Source of the DNA: Harmothoe impar
Lineage: Eukaryota; Annelida; Polychaeta; Phyllodocida; Polynoidae
Direction of reading: 5' to 3'
Length of the DNA stretch: 64,000 nt
Assembly (NCBI GenBank): GCA_947462335.1
Contig: OX381718.1
Coordinates: 41,012,976-41,076,975 of the forward strand
Position numbers and translations under genes: made by a program. Positions within the stretch are counted from its first letter, which is position 1; the number at the start of each line of letters is the position of its first letter. Below the pieces are notes generated by a model that saw only the letters and a program-made list of their open reading frames with translations, had not been told where the DNA came from and did not search any database. Positions 11,401 through 22,900 of the stretch are shown here, in pieces.

Positions 11401-12435
11401 TGCATTTTGACGACAAATGGACACATAGCACTATAATGGGAATGGTAAAAATATGTATTTGTTGAATATATGAAGTAAATAAATTCAAGTATTGGTAGTT
11501 GGTTGCGATTTTCTATCGGGTTGAGATCATGAGCTGAAGTTGCCAAAGCACCCTCACTGTTCGTGACACGTTGAATAAGGAGGACAATTGACAGGTACTG
11601 ACAGAGAGTTGGGGGTGGGAGAACACCATGACAAAAGATCTGGCTAATTATCCCAATTAAAGCTCCTCTGATACACATTTTATGAGCAGCTCTACGTCTC
11701 TCAGTGTTTAACGCTTTAAGGACAGCATAATGCTTCAATGCCATAACTTTGTTAGGGCGAGAGAGGGGATTGATCTACTGATAGGTTTGGAGTTACAGCT
11801 CTAGGCTTCACAAAGACGTTCTGTCACAATAAAACATTCATTTTTTTCTCATCCCAATACTCAGGGTAGAGCCTCGAGTTGTGGTTTCCCCCAAAAAGCA
11901 TGGCATGTGATCTGGAGGAGCACTGCCCAGTTGTTGTTTTTGCTGAAATAGGGCAGTATTTGGGGTCAATATAATGTTATTTTGCAATCGTTATTGTAGA
12001 CATTTTTTATAAAATTACTCTGGTAGAACCCTGATCACTCCATCTGTGTCAGGAATAGCCCTGGGATCACTGGGTCCACTGAATCCAAGGGCCTAACCCC
12101 TCCACATCAGCAATGATCAGTTAGTCCATTGATACTAAGGATAGATCCTTGACTCCCTTATGTGACCATTTGAATGGGCTGCACAACAGCCAACAACATT
12201 ATCCGAGAATCCTACCAAACTTGCTTCCGGTAGAACTTATGCCAAATAAAATCCAGCAAAAGCAAAACGAGAATTATGGACCACTTCTGGATTGCGGTGG
12301 TGCCACCTGGTGTCGCAAAGTGCAGAACAGAGGGTGCTGTTGGTTTAGCTGTTGAGAACAGAGGCAGTATTTGAATAACCTCTTTGATCACTATTTGATG
12401 AGATAAAAAGGGGAAAAAACTAGTTTGAAGGCCTT
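11401..12435. other. Mostly featureless; one P1 left-end fragment
   Basis: The only placed feature is TTTAACGCTTTAAGGACAGC with ATAATGCTTCAATGCC at 11707-11750, a P1 left end. A good pyrimidine tract with CAG ends at 11861, but no donor follows in range. A 125-codon minus-strand frame (11367-11744) starts in the P1 end and has no family match I recognise. Confidence 0.5.
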
Positions 12436-12660
12436 TTAACCCTATAATTGTGACTATTTTTCAATGCTCTTAGTCCTTGGTTGTCACGATGCATTGTTGC
12501 ATCCCTGGTGAGTAAGTCATTAATTCTGCATTTATGCATCTTACTGTCCCTAGAGGGTTGATACACTCAAAAAGCGTTGGTATATTGTACCAATAGAGCA
12601 TTAACAAGATGATAGCCATGTTGTGTTGGGGCATCATCAGATGCGGCCTCAAAGGGTTAA
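12436..12660 (+). mobile_element. P1 MITE, TTAA at both ends
   Basis: Left TTAACCCTATAA (12436) and right CAAAGGGTTAA (to 12660). Inside are GTTGTCACGATGCATTGTTG, GCATCCCTGGTGAGTAAGTC, TTCTGCATTTATGCATC and GGTTGATACACTC. It bounds the left side of the 866-bp tandem duplication and is nearly identical to the copy at 13326. Confidence 0.85.
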
Positions 12661-13335
12661 ATGATTGAGTGTAAATTATTCAATCCAGGGATGCGGATCA
12701 GGATATCAGCAGGATTCTTGCTCCTAGTCTGTAACCCTCTTTTTAAAAGCATTCATGAACCATGCTATTTACTGAACATTCAGCACAATAAAAGTGTGTT
12801 ACTGGAACCCAGATGTATCTCCTCCTCTGAACGAAAATGTTGCTATCCATTGGGTTATCAGATTGTGTCACAAAACGACATTATCTCACAGTATCAGCTA
12901 CATAGATTAGTGAGAGTCAAGGGAAAGCCATTAAAGCTTAAAACCAGTACATGGCTGTATCCATAAACATCCCCAATTTAGCCAGGAGAAAATGTGTCCA
13001 CGTTATGTATACAAGCTATTGTAAGGACTGGCTAAGCCAAGGAAGATGAACGCGATAGATGAAAAAGAACCCTGCCTGTGTCTCCTCTCTGCCATTGGTG
13101 TAATTTCTAAAGGCATTTCATTGCATGTTACACCAATATGGCTGTAGGAATGGTAATTCCCGAAACCACACCAGTGGCAAAACATCAACAATGAAACCAA
13201 ACACAAAACCCAACCAGCAAAAAAAGGGTTTGGTTTGCGAAGAACAAGTTGGAGTGGAAAAATACACTTCAGACCAACACGCGAAACCTTAATCAACCCA
13301 AATAAAACATGGCCTTGTACTCTTTTTAACCCCTC
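12470..13335 (+). repeat. Tandem duplication, copy A (866 bp)
   Basis: Near-identical to 13336-14209, offset 866 bp. It runs from inside the P1 copy at 12436 through about 665 bp of unique sequence into the first bases of the next P1 copy. The junction shows a shared CTC (12467-12469, 13333-13335 and 14207-14209). A minus-strand frame at 13003-13296 is conserved in copy B but frameshifted in the older relative at 15274. Confidence 0.9.
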
Positions 13336-13526
13336 TTAGTCCTTGGTTGTCACGATACATTGTTGCATCCCTGGTGAGTAAGTCATTAATTCTGCATTTA
13401 TGCATCTTACTGTCCCTAGAGGGTTGATACACTCAAAAAGCGTTGGTATATTGTACCAATAGAGCATTAACAAGATGATAGCCATGTTGTGTTGGGGCAT
13501 CATCAGATGCGGCCTCAAAGGGTTAA
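13326..13526 (+). mobile_element. P1 MITE, chimeric junction copy
   Basis: The first ~10 bases (TTTTTAACCCCTC) match the P1 copy at 14203. Everything after the CTC (TTAGTCCTTGG onward) matches the copy at 12436. It is therefore the hybrid created by the tandem duplication. TTAA is at 13326-13329 and 13523-13526. Confidence 0.85.
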
Positions 13527-14209
13527 ATGATTGAGTGTAAATTATTCAATCCAGGGATGTGGATCAGGATACCGGCAGGATTCTTGCTCCTAGTCTGTAA
13601 CCCTCTTTTTAAAAGCATTCATGAACCATGCTTTTTACTGAACATTCAGCACAAACAAAAGTGTGTTACTGGAACCCAGATCTATGTATCTCCTACCCAT
13701 CTGAACTAAAATGTTGCTATCCATAGGGTTATCAGATTGTGTCACAAAACGACATTATCTCACAGTATCAACTACATAGATTAGTGAGAGTCAAGGGGAA
13801 GTCATTAAAGCTTAAGACCAGTGCATGGCTGTATCCATTAAAATCCCCAATTTAGCCAGGAGAAAATGTGTCCACGTTATGTATACAAGCTATTGTAAGG
13901 ACTGGCTAAGCCAAGGAAGATGAATGCCATAGATGAAAAAGAACCCTGCCTGTGTCTCCTCTCTGCCATTGGTGTAATTTCTAAAGGCATTTCATTGCAT
14001 GTTACACCAATATGGCTGTGGGAATGGTAATTCCCGAAACCACACCAGTGGCAAAACATCAACAATGAAACCAAACACAAAACCCAACCAGCAAAAAGAG
14101 GGTTTGGTTTGCAAAGAACAAGTTGGAGTGGAAAAATACACTTCAGACCAACACGCGAAACCTTAATCAACCCAAATAAAACATGGCCGTGTACTCTTTT
14201 TAACCCCTC
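13336..14209 (+). repeat. Tandem duplication, copy B (874 bp)
   Basis: Second copy of the 12470-13335 unit, with a small number of substitutions and short indels. The closeness of the copies makes the event much younger than the unit 1-2-3 duplication of the surrounding region. Confidence 0.9.
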
Positions 14210-14441
14210 AGGGATATCATCATGCTTCAGTGTGCTATGCCCTTTGGTGTCATGATGTTTGAATGCAGTCCTAGCGAGTAACCTGCAGGTGCTACTGTTT
14301 TGCATCATGCAGACTCTATAGGGTTTATACACTTCCAGGATGATTCATTAGTGTGGTTCCACTCACCAGGGCTGTATTCGTGCATCATGCCAACAAAGGG
14401 CATGGCCCATTAGAGCAATATGCATTATTTGAAGAGTTAAT
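14203..14441 (+). mobile_element. P1 MITE
   Basis: Starts TTTTTAACCCCTCAGGG. Contains GCTATGCCCTTTGGTGTC, GCAGTCCTAGCGAGTAAC, TTTTGCATCATGCAGAC, GGGCTGTATTCGTGCATC and CAACAAAGGGCATGGCCC, and ends GAAGAGTTAA. Orthologous in position to the copies at 15612 (unit 2) and 23135 (unit 3), so the insertion predates the duplication. Confidence 0.8.
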
Positions 14442-15118
14442 CAACCTAAATAAATCACCACTTTCTACTTATTATCCACCTTGTGATACAGGCTAATCAC
14501 ATGACACTTGGGCAGTTTTGTTTCTCTATAATTTCTTTCATGTCCTTGAGTTATAATAATAACAAGACCAGTTCTTTAATGGATTGATTTTCAGTATTGC
14601 GGGAACACTTTTTAGTACTTTCCTTTCATGTGAAGGTCCCATTTGTGGCAGATGTTGCACTTTTGTTGAAGACTGTGGTCTTGAAGTTGCTAAATCCATG
14701 GCTACAACAACTGAAGGAGAAGGAATAAAATTCAGTTCCAATAGCTTCAAAATACATCTAAATGGCTTCACCATCAAATCACCAGTTAAAACACATATCA
14801 TTGGTACATTGTCAAGGGCTGTCCTCTCTGGGATATAAAGTGAAGGTGTGGCAACCCTTACTGAAAACAATCTTGACCAAACATCATACCCCTAGTATTT
14901 TCTCGCATTTACCAGCTCTATCAATATTTTATTTGACAAAATATCATTATTGTCATTGCAATCATGTTTATCATACATACAGTCAGTCTTCTTCCTATCG
15001 CCTGTGAATCAGGTAAAAGGGGAAAGTCTGCATTGATACTGTCCCAAAGGGTCGATGAAACAGAAATGCAGCCCGACAGGGTTATCAGATAAAATCAAAA
15101 AAGTTTGGCATCTCACAT
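14442..15118. other. End of unit 1 and spacer
   Basis: The first ~290 bp is unit 1 sequence shared with unit 2. The rest shows no repeat or gene. Overlapping 80-110-codon frames on both strands (14538-14870) have no recognisable family. Confidence 0.5.
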
Positions 15119-15611
15119 TATGAACTGCACTTTTGGCAAGACAGCTCACCAAATATCATTTCATCAGTTATGTATATATGTCAGCATATCCTAGCTGATC
15201 ATAGTAGTAGTTTAAAGGAGGCAAGTTGTTCTTGGCTTCATACCTGTGCTTTTGTTCAATTATTTTTGATTCCTCATTTGGCCCAGAGCTGATTGGTCTG
15301 CGAAGTCGGGTACATGTGTAATGATAAGGTGTGACTGAGCCAAGAAAGATAAAGGCATAGAACATAAAAGCTCTGCCTGAAGGTCCTTTTTGCCATTGGT
15401 GTAATTTCTAAAGATATTTTATGGCATGTTGCAGTAGTATGGCTCCCCAAACCACACCAATGACAAAACATCAAAAATGAAACCAAATACAAAACCTGAC
15501 CAGCAAACAGTGGGTTTGGTTTGTGAAGAACAAGTTGGAGTGGAAAAATACACTTCAGACCGACATGCAAAGTCATAATCAACCCGTAAAAACACATCTT
15601 TCTATTCTTTT

Positions 15612-15835
15612 TAACCCTTTCAAGGACACAGTGCTTCCATTTGCTATATGAACTTATTTGAATGCAGCCCTAGGGAGTAACTTGCTGTATTTAAAAAATC
15701 TTGTTGAATCCAGGGGTTTCATACACTCCTGGATGGCCAGTATGATGTATGAATACACCCATGGCTTGTGGACTCGCCAGGGCTGTATTCATGCATCACG
15801 AAGGCGAAGGGGAGGGCACATTAAAGCACTATGAT
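15612..15835 (+). mobile_element. P1 MITE
   Basis: TTTTTAACCCTTTCAAGGAC start, then AATGCAGCCCTAGGGAGTAA, a stretch with GATGTATGAATACACCC, CAGGGCTGTATTCATGCATC and CACATTAAAGCACTATG. The right-end TTAA is lost. Same site as the copies in units 1 and 3. Confidence 0.8.
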
Positions 15836-16130
15836 TCAACCCAAATAGAACACCATTTATTCTTTTTACTCACCTCATGATAAGCTAATTATTATGGTTC
15901 TTTGACAGTTTTGCTTGTCTGTAATTCCTCTCATATCAGTTGAGTCGTGAAAATAATGATACTGCTTCTTTCATTGATTACCTTTTTGGTATTTCAGTAT
16001 CACATTTTTCAATACTTTTATTTAAAGTGCTGTTTTCATTTACAAGTGGCAGATGTTGCACTTTCATGGAAAATACTAGTCTTAAAATTGCTAGAACAAT
16101 GACCGCTCTTTAAATAGGTTTGACAGTGTT

Positions 16131-16218
16131 TTAACCTTCCTTGCAGACTTGTAGTGCAAGTGCATCATGCGGACCAAGGGCATTTCATATTAAAGCACTA
16201 TGTGATCCTTAAAGGGCT
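16131..16218 (+). mobile_element. P1 MITE, internally deleted
   Basis: TTAACCTTCC on the left joins directly to GTGCATCATGCGGACCAAG...ATTAAAGCACTATGTGATCC and TTAAAGGGC on the right. The unit 3 counterpart (23728-23937) retains the middle, so this is a deletion derivative. Confidence 0.7.
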
Positions 16219-16559
16219 GAGTATTTAAGATAATAAAGACTGATATACCCTAACAAGACTGGATAAGTTTGTTGTACTGCTACAGTGTACCGTGTTACTG
16301 CACTGTTGGAGAGTTATGTGACAGAAGGATTTAGAAGATCCTCACAGGTTTAGTGGGAATTGGTAAATCATTCAGCATTCCACCTTTTTAACCATTCAAG
16401 ACGCCAACGCACTGATCCTCTGCATTGTTCCCTAAGTGATACCGCCAATGCTGCATTGTGATCAATACCATAACTAAATGCTCATTGCCCCTAAAGTGTA
16501 TTAAGCTCTATTGCAATGATTTAGAGTTAAAGTCACAAAACGCCATCATTCTTCAGATG

Positions 16560-17530
16560 TAACATATTGTAATGGAATATTAAAGTATGACAGGACAGCA
16601 ATTGTTTTGGTACAAAGGCAGGTGTATTCCACTAATAAATGTGTCCAAATGCAAACAGGAATTGTCTTTGCCTTTATCAGTTATAATGCACAAGAGTTTA
16701 TCAGTGCCCTTTTGCTCCGACTTCCTCCTGCACAACAACTCTCCAGCATGCAACAGCTCTTTATAATTATGGTGCTGTTCCAATGCTCAAGAATGCTCCT
16801 AGATCTTCAACCCAGTTTTCCTTCTTGCTTAGAACCGCCCCCCCCCCACCACTCATGCTCTCTCAATATACATTCTTCCTGAAATCATACTTCAATTCTG
16901 CTACAATGTTCATAATTATCAGATAATAATATGTTTCATGACTATAATATTCCATCCCTCAGTTATCTCTCCTGCCTCCTTTTTTTCTTTTTTCCCCTTT
17001 TTCATGCCATACCATACTCAATTCTCAAATGTTCCCCTTTCTATCCAATAGCATCCACTGCAACTTTCCCCCAGCTTTCTATATATTTATGTGTCCCTTG
17101 TCCATGAATATTCTACAATGTACTTTTAATAGGCTCATTACCGCCTGCAACCCTTTTATAGATCCCCACCCTCTGCCTCTCACCCCCAGTGTCACACCCT
17201 TACAACCCATTTAGCTTCTACGCCCACATAGGTTACAACCAATCAGGCAAAGTCTGCCCACACTGAAGCTATATCTAACATTAAGCTCATTTCCATCGTT
17301 GTCTATTTATGATTGATATATGCTCTCCTTAGTTTGATACATTACTTAAATAATCAAAGCCAATGTCAAATCTGAGATTCAATATAGTCGTAATACCAGC
17401 AGAGGACATTTTATAAGTTAGATGTTGTTAACTGATAGAGGAAAAATCATAATAACATACCAGGAAGCAGTGTGGATGAAATACCTTTTTCTCTCATAAA
17501 TTCATATAAATATTATCCATGTCTGACACA
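16560..17530. other. Unit 2 sequence, no gene
   Basis: Pyrimidine-rich stretches and short frames only. It aligns with 24.48-24.84 and 26.07-26.55 kb; the empty site for the 1.2-kb insertion lies near 16945. Confidence 0.55.
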
Positions 17531-17539
17531 GATGATGTC

Positions 17540-17720
17540 AACCTCAGCCAGGACCACACTGAGAGAGTAACGTAACTTGTCAGCTTGGGGCAGATAGAGC
17601 CTGCTTGAGAAGTAGGATATGTCAGCTTGGGGTGAGGACATAGTGAGAGTGTAGCAGGAAATGTCCGCTGGGGCAGGTATGTAGTGAGAGACTTAAGGGA
17701 TATCTCAGCTTAGGGCAGGG
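17540..17720 (+). repeat. GATGTCAGCTTGGGGCAGG minisatellite (unit 2 copy)
   Basis: About four degenerate units of 40-50 bp with the pattern GGACATAGTGAGAGAGTAA + GATGTCAGCTTGGGGCA. The paralogous array in unit 3 (26590-26890) is longer, so copy number has changed since duplication. Confidence 0.75.
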
Positions 17721-17844
17721 ACATAGAGTGGCGGGAGCACGAACATTATTACATGGAGATAATAATCACACGGCGCCTCTACTTCCCTTTAGCCTTCACC
17801 CCGCTTTATGTATATCCTGTAGATGTCTGGTATCTCATTAGCCT

Positions 17845-18057
17845 TTGAACACTTTAAGGACTGCATACTGCTAAAAGATGACATCTGTCATCATGATGTA
17901 GCTCCTGTGAGTAACTCACTGGTGCTACATTGGTGCCGAACTGTCGGGAGTGTCTCAACTCTGTAGGGTCAGCATGATGCTTGAATGCAGCCCTGGCAAG
18001 TAAATGAAGACCAAGGCCATGGTGCATTAAGGCACCATGCTATCCATAAAGAGTTAA
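17845..18057 (+). mobile_element. P1 MITE with paralogous empty site
   Basis: CTTTAAGGACTGCATACTG on the left; TCATGATGTAGCTCC, AGGGTCAGCATGATGCTTG, AATGCAGCCCTGGCAAGTAA inside; CATAAAGAGTTAA on the right. Unit 3 reads CCTTTTAATAACCAGGCAG at this point, with no insert, which locates the target at a TTAA. Confidence 0.85.
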
Positions 18058-18394
18058 CAGCCAGACAGACTACAGCCTCTAACTCAGGTAGGGACATTAC
18101 TCTGTAGTGCTGCCAGACAAGTCTGTTAGTATTTTACATGCCATTGCCTTGAGCAGGTGCAGGGAAGGTTTGTAGAAGAGATTTCTGTAAAAATATTAAT
18201 GGTCCTCCTCAAGGTTTCAGGAAGTCTAGAATATATAACTCTAATTTATAACAGATCTCTGTCAGTGTGTTTTTCACTGGATATGACCATGGCACATAGC
18301 ATATGTTCATCAGATATTGTCTGTGAATAATAATGGACCAATGCCCTAAAACTAAAAACAATTTCACTCTGGCCTAGAATATTGGAAGGACTGC

Positions 18395-18535
18395 TTTTGC
18401 ACTAGCCATTATCCTGAAGGTCCATCTTGATGCATCAATACTGTAACGACAACTAACTCATTGGTACATCATTGGTGTATCCTGATGACAAATTGACATG
18501 AAACATAGGGAATGATATGCTTATTGAAGGGTTAA
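18395..18535 (+). mobile_element. P1 MITE, worn
   Basis: Only scattered P1 words remain: TTGATGCATCAATACTG, TAACTCATTGGTACATC, TCCTGATGACAAATTG and GAAGGGTTAA. Confidence 0.45.
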
Positions 18536-19036
18536 TATGAGCAGCTCCGAAGAGATGTGAGCAGCTGAGTGTGCTTCCCTGCAGAGAAAGTGTCATTAAG
18601 TGATGAAGGATTTATAGAAATCAGCTTTCTTTGTGAGGGAGGAAGACAGAGGATGTGCTCTACTGACAGATTGGAAGTGCAAGCTTCAGATGCTAGAAAA
18701 TAGTTCTGTCACAATAACTCATGATGATGCATTTTGGAAAGACAGCTCAACAAATAAATATCTTGTCATCAGTTATGAATATTATGTCATCATTATATCT
18801 TACCTTATGATATTTTGTTGTTGTTGGTAATTGTATTGGCATGAACGATGGTTTTTACAACCCTGGAACTTTTTCATTTTCATGCCAAAGTCTCCTCACG
18901 TAAAGAAGAGGGTCAGATAGTAATTGGTTTTGAGTCGAGATTAGAATCATGATTTATAGTATGTATACCATTCAGCATCGCAAAGTCAAATATATCTCAG
19001 AAGAGATTTATACTAGAGAAGTTATCTAGGCCTTCT

Positions 19037-19743
19037 TTAACCCTTACGTGCCCAGAACTCCAAAAGTGCGCGCTTTTACACCTATATATCTTCAAAAGAG
19101 CACTCATGGGGCTATAGTAATCAAATTAGGATGATTCTAGATGCAAATAAAGCGGAATTACATAAGCTTTCTAATAATACTAAATACTCTATGGTGACAT
19201 GTAAAGAATATCGATGGTATGCATAAATACAAAATATGATGAGTTAGAAATGGCCTAAAAATCATTAAAAATGCGTGCATTGGCCAAAAGGGGCAAAAGA
19301 AATATTGATAAATAAAAGAAATATTTAAAAAATGGCAAAAAAAGTGATAAAAAACTTTTTTTTCTTTTTTTTCTGGAGATTCCAACTAAATTGGTGGTAT
19401 TCTTTCACTTCCAATATGTATGCCTTTATTCGGAATAGCAAAAGCATGTTTACTATGCAAAATCAGTCTATTCTTAACTAAAAGTGCCCTTTTTGGAAAT
19501 GTTAACCGTTTTTACCATATTGTTTAATATTAGGAAAATAATGGTTCTGGTTGCCATGGTAACCCAAATTATGACATTTGCAGACATTCTTCCATACATT
19601 ATTCGAAAGTGTGTTCCATTAGCTTTCAGAAAATATAATATAAAACATATCTCAGCACAAAAGTATAGAAATGTTACACAATTCACAAATGTTGTAGTGA
19701 AAACTCACTTTTGTCAAAATAGTTCTGGGCACGAAAGGGTTAA
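19037..19743. mobile_element. 0.7-kb TTAA-flanked element (P3)
   Basis: TTAA is at both ends (19037-19040 and 19740-19743). Inside it the inverted ends read CCCTTACGTGCCCAGAACT and AGTTCTGGGCACGAAAGGG. TTAA plus CCC...GGG ends are the piggyBac convention. Frames of 75-104 codons inside are AT-rich, unrecognised and run into the terminal repeat, so it is treated as non-autonomous. A GTTGCCATGGTAAC palindrome lies at 19550-19563. Sits in unit 3 and is absent from units 1 and 2. Confidence 0.75.
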
Positions 19744-19969
19744 AGCATCTAGGAACTTTGAACTAGGAACTCTCGGAATGTTGAGTTACCGCATCTAGGC
19801 TATTACCACATCCAGGCGATTCCATCAAAAGAGGTAGGTCTGTTTTCAGACCTGTGCTTATGATCATATAATTATGCGATGAAATTCCCCATTAAGCCCA
19901 GACAGTATGTGTGCACAAAGTTTGGTACATGTGTGATAGTAAGATGTAACTGAGATGAGGAAGATGAAT

Positions 19970-22900
19970 TAGTCAGGAGCTTTTTCTGGAAAGGAGGCCT
20001 CATAAAAAGGGTCAAGGCATTTTGCAGTAGAATCGTTTTTAGAGTTGGATTAGGATAATTTGGGTGTGCTGAATCCAAATCTGCCATATAACATTTCATA
20101 TCTTGATGTTATCTGGCCGAAAAATCAGATATCAGCAGATATAGGATATAATAACCTAGTGCAAAACATGATATGGTCATGGAATTGAATATGCTTACTC
20201 CTCAGTGAGTCATCTTTCATATCTGCATCATTTAACATTTGAAAATCCAAGATGGCGGCCATTTTCAAGATGGCTGCCCGAATTAATTTCCAAACTTGTT
20301 TCCTTCATAGAAATGGATGTAGTTGGTCAATCAGCTTAATCCTGGTGTCAAATACTATGTTTTCAGACCTGCTGAAGCTGATTTCAACACTTATGATGGT
20401 TTTAGAGCAGTTATAGAGCAGGAAAATGTGTATTTTACATAATATCTATGGATTACTTGTGTAGAAAATGAGTCTTCTCATAGTCAGTGCCGGCTCTTAA
20501 CCTTATTCAGCACTGACACTGGCAAGACCATGGATAGCCTCCCCCCGCCAGCCCAGCCCTCACCATCCTCTACCCTTCCATGGACTGACTGATGCCCGAT
20601 TTTGCCCCCACTTACATCACTACACCTGTTACTCGAATTTTGGGTAGAGAGGTATCTTCTTGGTTCCAATAAGAAGGAAAAAGTGGTATCACTATGGTCT
20701 ACAAAGAGTTACAGTGCCTGGCCATCAGCAATCAAGGTGAAGTATTTTCTAGTATTTTATAAGATTTTTTATAAGACATTTTAGGGCCACTCGATCAGGT
20801 TCAATCAGTCTCTACCAGAGACAAGGAAATAGGGAGCAGCTCATCTAGAAATTTCTCATCCGTCACTGTGACCACTCTTCTAGCAATATCAAGTAGGACA
20901 AGTCTCTGCAGAACATGAAAATCTACCTTGTTCAGTGAGGCCTCAGTGAGGTTTGACAATTCATTATCTCAGACAACTTAGCAAATATGGGGGATAAACC
21001 CTTTATCAGTGTTTATATCGGGTCATTGTACTGTCTATGATCTCCACCTCCATATTGTTGGAGTGGCCTTTCCTGAACAAACTGCTCCCAGCTTTCTTGA
21101 CCAAGCCTTGCATCATTAGTTAGTGACTCTTTGGTATCTTCTGTAGCTTGTGGCAATACTTCTATGATTGACATCTGAATCTTTTGATAAGCCACCTTCA
21201 TGTCTAGGAGGACCTGGTGAGCCCCCTGACTGTGAGGGCATTAGGACATTTGTTAGTGGCAATGTTAGTACCAACAGGAGGAGGCCAGTCCTATCCCCTT
21301 GGTGGTGTCATTATAGGCCATAAAATTCTGGGAAAGAAGGGAGGGGTTACATTAACACTTCAATTACATAAACTGGCACATGGGGCTATAGGGTGTGAAG
21401 CCTGGTTTATTTGAGATATCACTGTAACTACTGACCACAGTTATTAAACTCCCACAGAGAACCCATTAGCCATAGCTCTTAAGATATACTGTACCAAAGT
21501 ACTCCCTTACTTTGATCATCAGGATCAGCATTTGCTTGGCACAGTGCTACACAAAACCGCTAATGGAGTTATCCTGAGTCAGGATGATGGAACCTGATAC
21601 CAGAGCGTCTGTGGTGACGACACTGAGAAAAGGAGAGGTCCAGGAGCCCAGTGTAGGTTATATAAGAGGGTGGTGTAAGAGATGTTAAGATAGTGTGGCC
21701 GTCATAGTCTGTACTGGGCAGATTTGCTTGGACATTGAACAATATTTGCAGAACCTATGCCTTGAGATATGTTTGAAGGTTAATCTGCTAACTTATACAG
21801 ATTTGGTAAATGTTAAAGCTAAAATCCGATGCTAAACTTTGGGAGAGAACACATAAAAAAGAATGTCATATATTATAGAGCACTGGAAGACCTAAAGTAC
21901 ACTGTTAACAGATCCCACCAGGGCCTGATTCTAACACTGACTTTTATTAATTCAAAATAATATGGTGACTGCTTGGGATCTTACACATTACTCATGGGAG
22001 TGGATTCTTCACACACATCAATATGATTTATATTTTGCTGTAACTGTCTACCCTAACTTGGTAATAAAAATACAATGTTTTGGGAAAAAAACCTCTCTGG
22101 GATCCAAGAAGATCCCTCTCTACACATAGTTCTACAGATATACCTTGATACTCAGACCACTCAGTGCAAAGCTACAGCTAGAACAGGTTGGATGCTGTGT
22201 ATGTCGGACCATCTAAGGGGAACTATCTGGGTGATCAAGATGATCAGCGATACGGCCAGTCTATAGGAGGGTAGAGAGAAGTGAGGGATGGAGAGGTGGA
22301 GGTAGAGGCTAATTAAAATCTTGGTAGTGTCAAGTGAGGGTAAAATTCTGAAGCTGAGTATGGAACTACAAAAGATTCATTTTCTACACTCAAGTTAACT
22401 ATAAAAATTATGTAAAATACACATTTTCTTGCCCATTAATTGCTCTAAGTGTTCGAATGAGCTTCAGAAGGTCTAAAAACATAGAATTTGACACCAAGAT
22501 CAAGCTGATTGAACAACTACATCCCAGTGGGCAGAAAATTCAGTTCAACATTGAGTCAACGTTGAAGTAACAATGAATCAACATTGACAACCATTTATCA
22601 ACGTTGATTCAATGTTCTGTGCCCACTGGGATCCATTTATATGAAGGATGGCAGCCATCTTGAAAATGGCCGCCATCTTGGATTTTCAAATATTAAATGA
22701 TACAGATATGAAAGATGAGCCACTGAGGAGTGAGCATAATTAATTTCATGACCATACCATGTTTTACACTAGGCTATTATACCCTATATCTGCTGATATC
22801 TGCAGGTTTTAAGCCAGAATTGGCAGCCATTTTGTTTTTGATTTTCCGGCCAGATAATATCAAGATATGAAATGTTATATGGCAGATTTGGATTCAGCAC

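Larger units (their letters stand above)
12661..14730 (+). repeat. Segmental duplication unit 1
   Basis: Contains the segments TGCCATTGGTGTAATTTCTA, GGCAAAACATCAACAATG, GAACAAGTTGGAGTGG, a P1 copy, then TGGCAGATGTTGCACTT. These recur in the same order in unit 2 (15.3-16.1 kb) and partly in unit 3 (23.0-23.5 kb). Unit 1 lacks the 16.2-18.3 kb portion of unit 2 and has its own internal tandem duplication. Confidence 0.75.
15119..18345 (+). repeat. Segmental duplication unit 2
   Basis: Aligns end to end with unit 3. Shared landmarks include GACAGCTCACCAAATATC, GTGACAGAAGGATTTAGAAG, ATCCTCTGCATTGTTC, AATAGGCTCATTACCGCC, GATGTCAACCTCAGCCAGG and GTGGCGGGAGCACGAAC. Unit 2 keeps empty sites for the three large insertions in unit 3, and carries one P1 insertion (17845-18057) that unit 3 lacks. 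Divergence is substantial, so the duplication is old. Confidence 0.8.

Noticed and set aside
13003..15597. Minus-strand frame (LKCIFPLQLVL...FAGWVLCLVS) conserved in three duplicated segments (13003, 13877, 15274)
   Set aside because: Two of the copies are a recent duplication, the third has a frameshift and many amino-acid changes, and the segment includes a MITE-like inverted repeat. Conservation reflects duplication, not selection.
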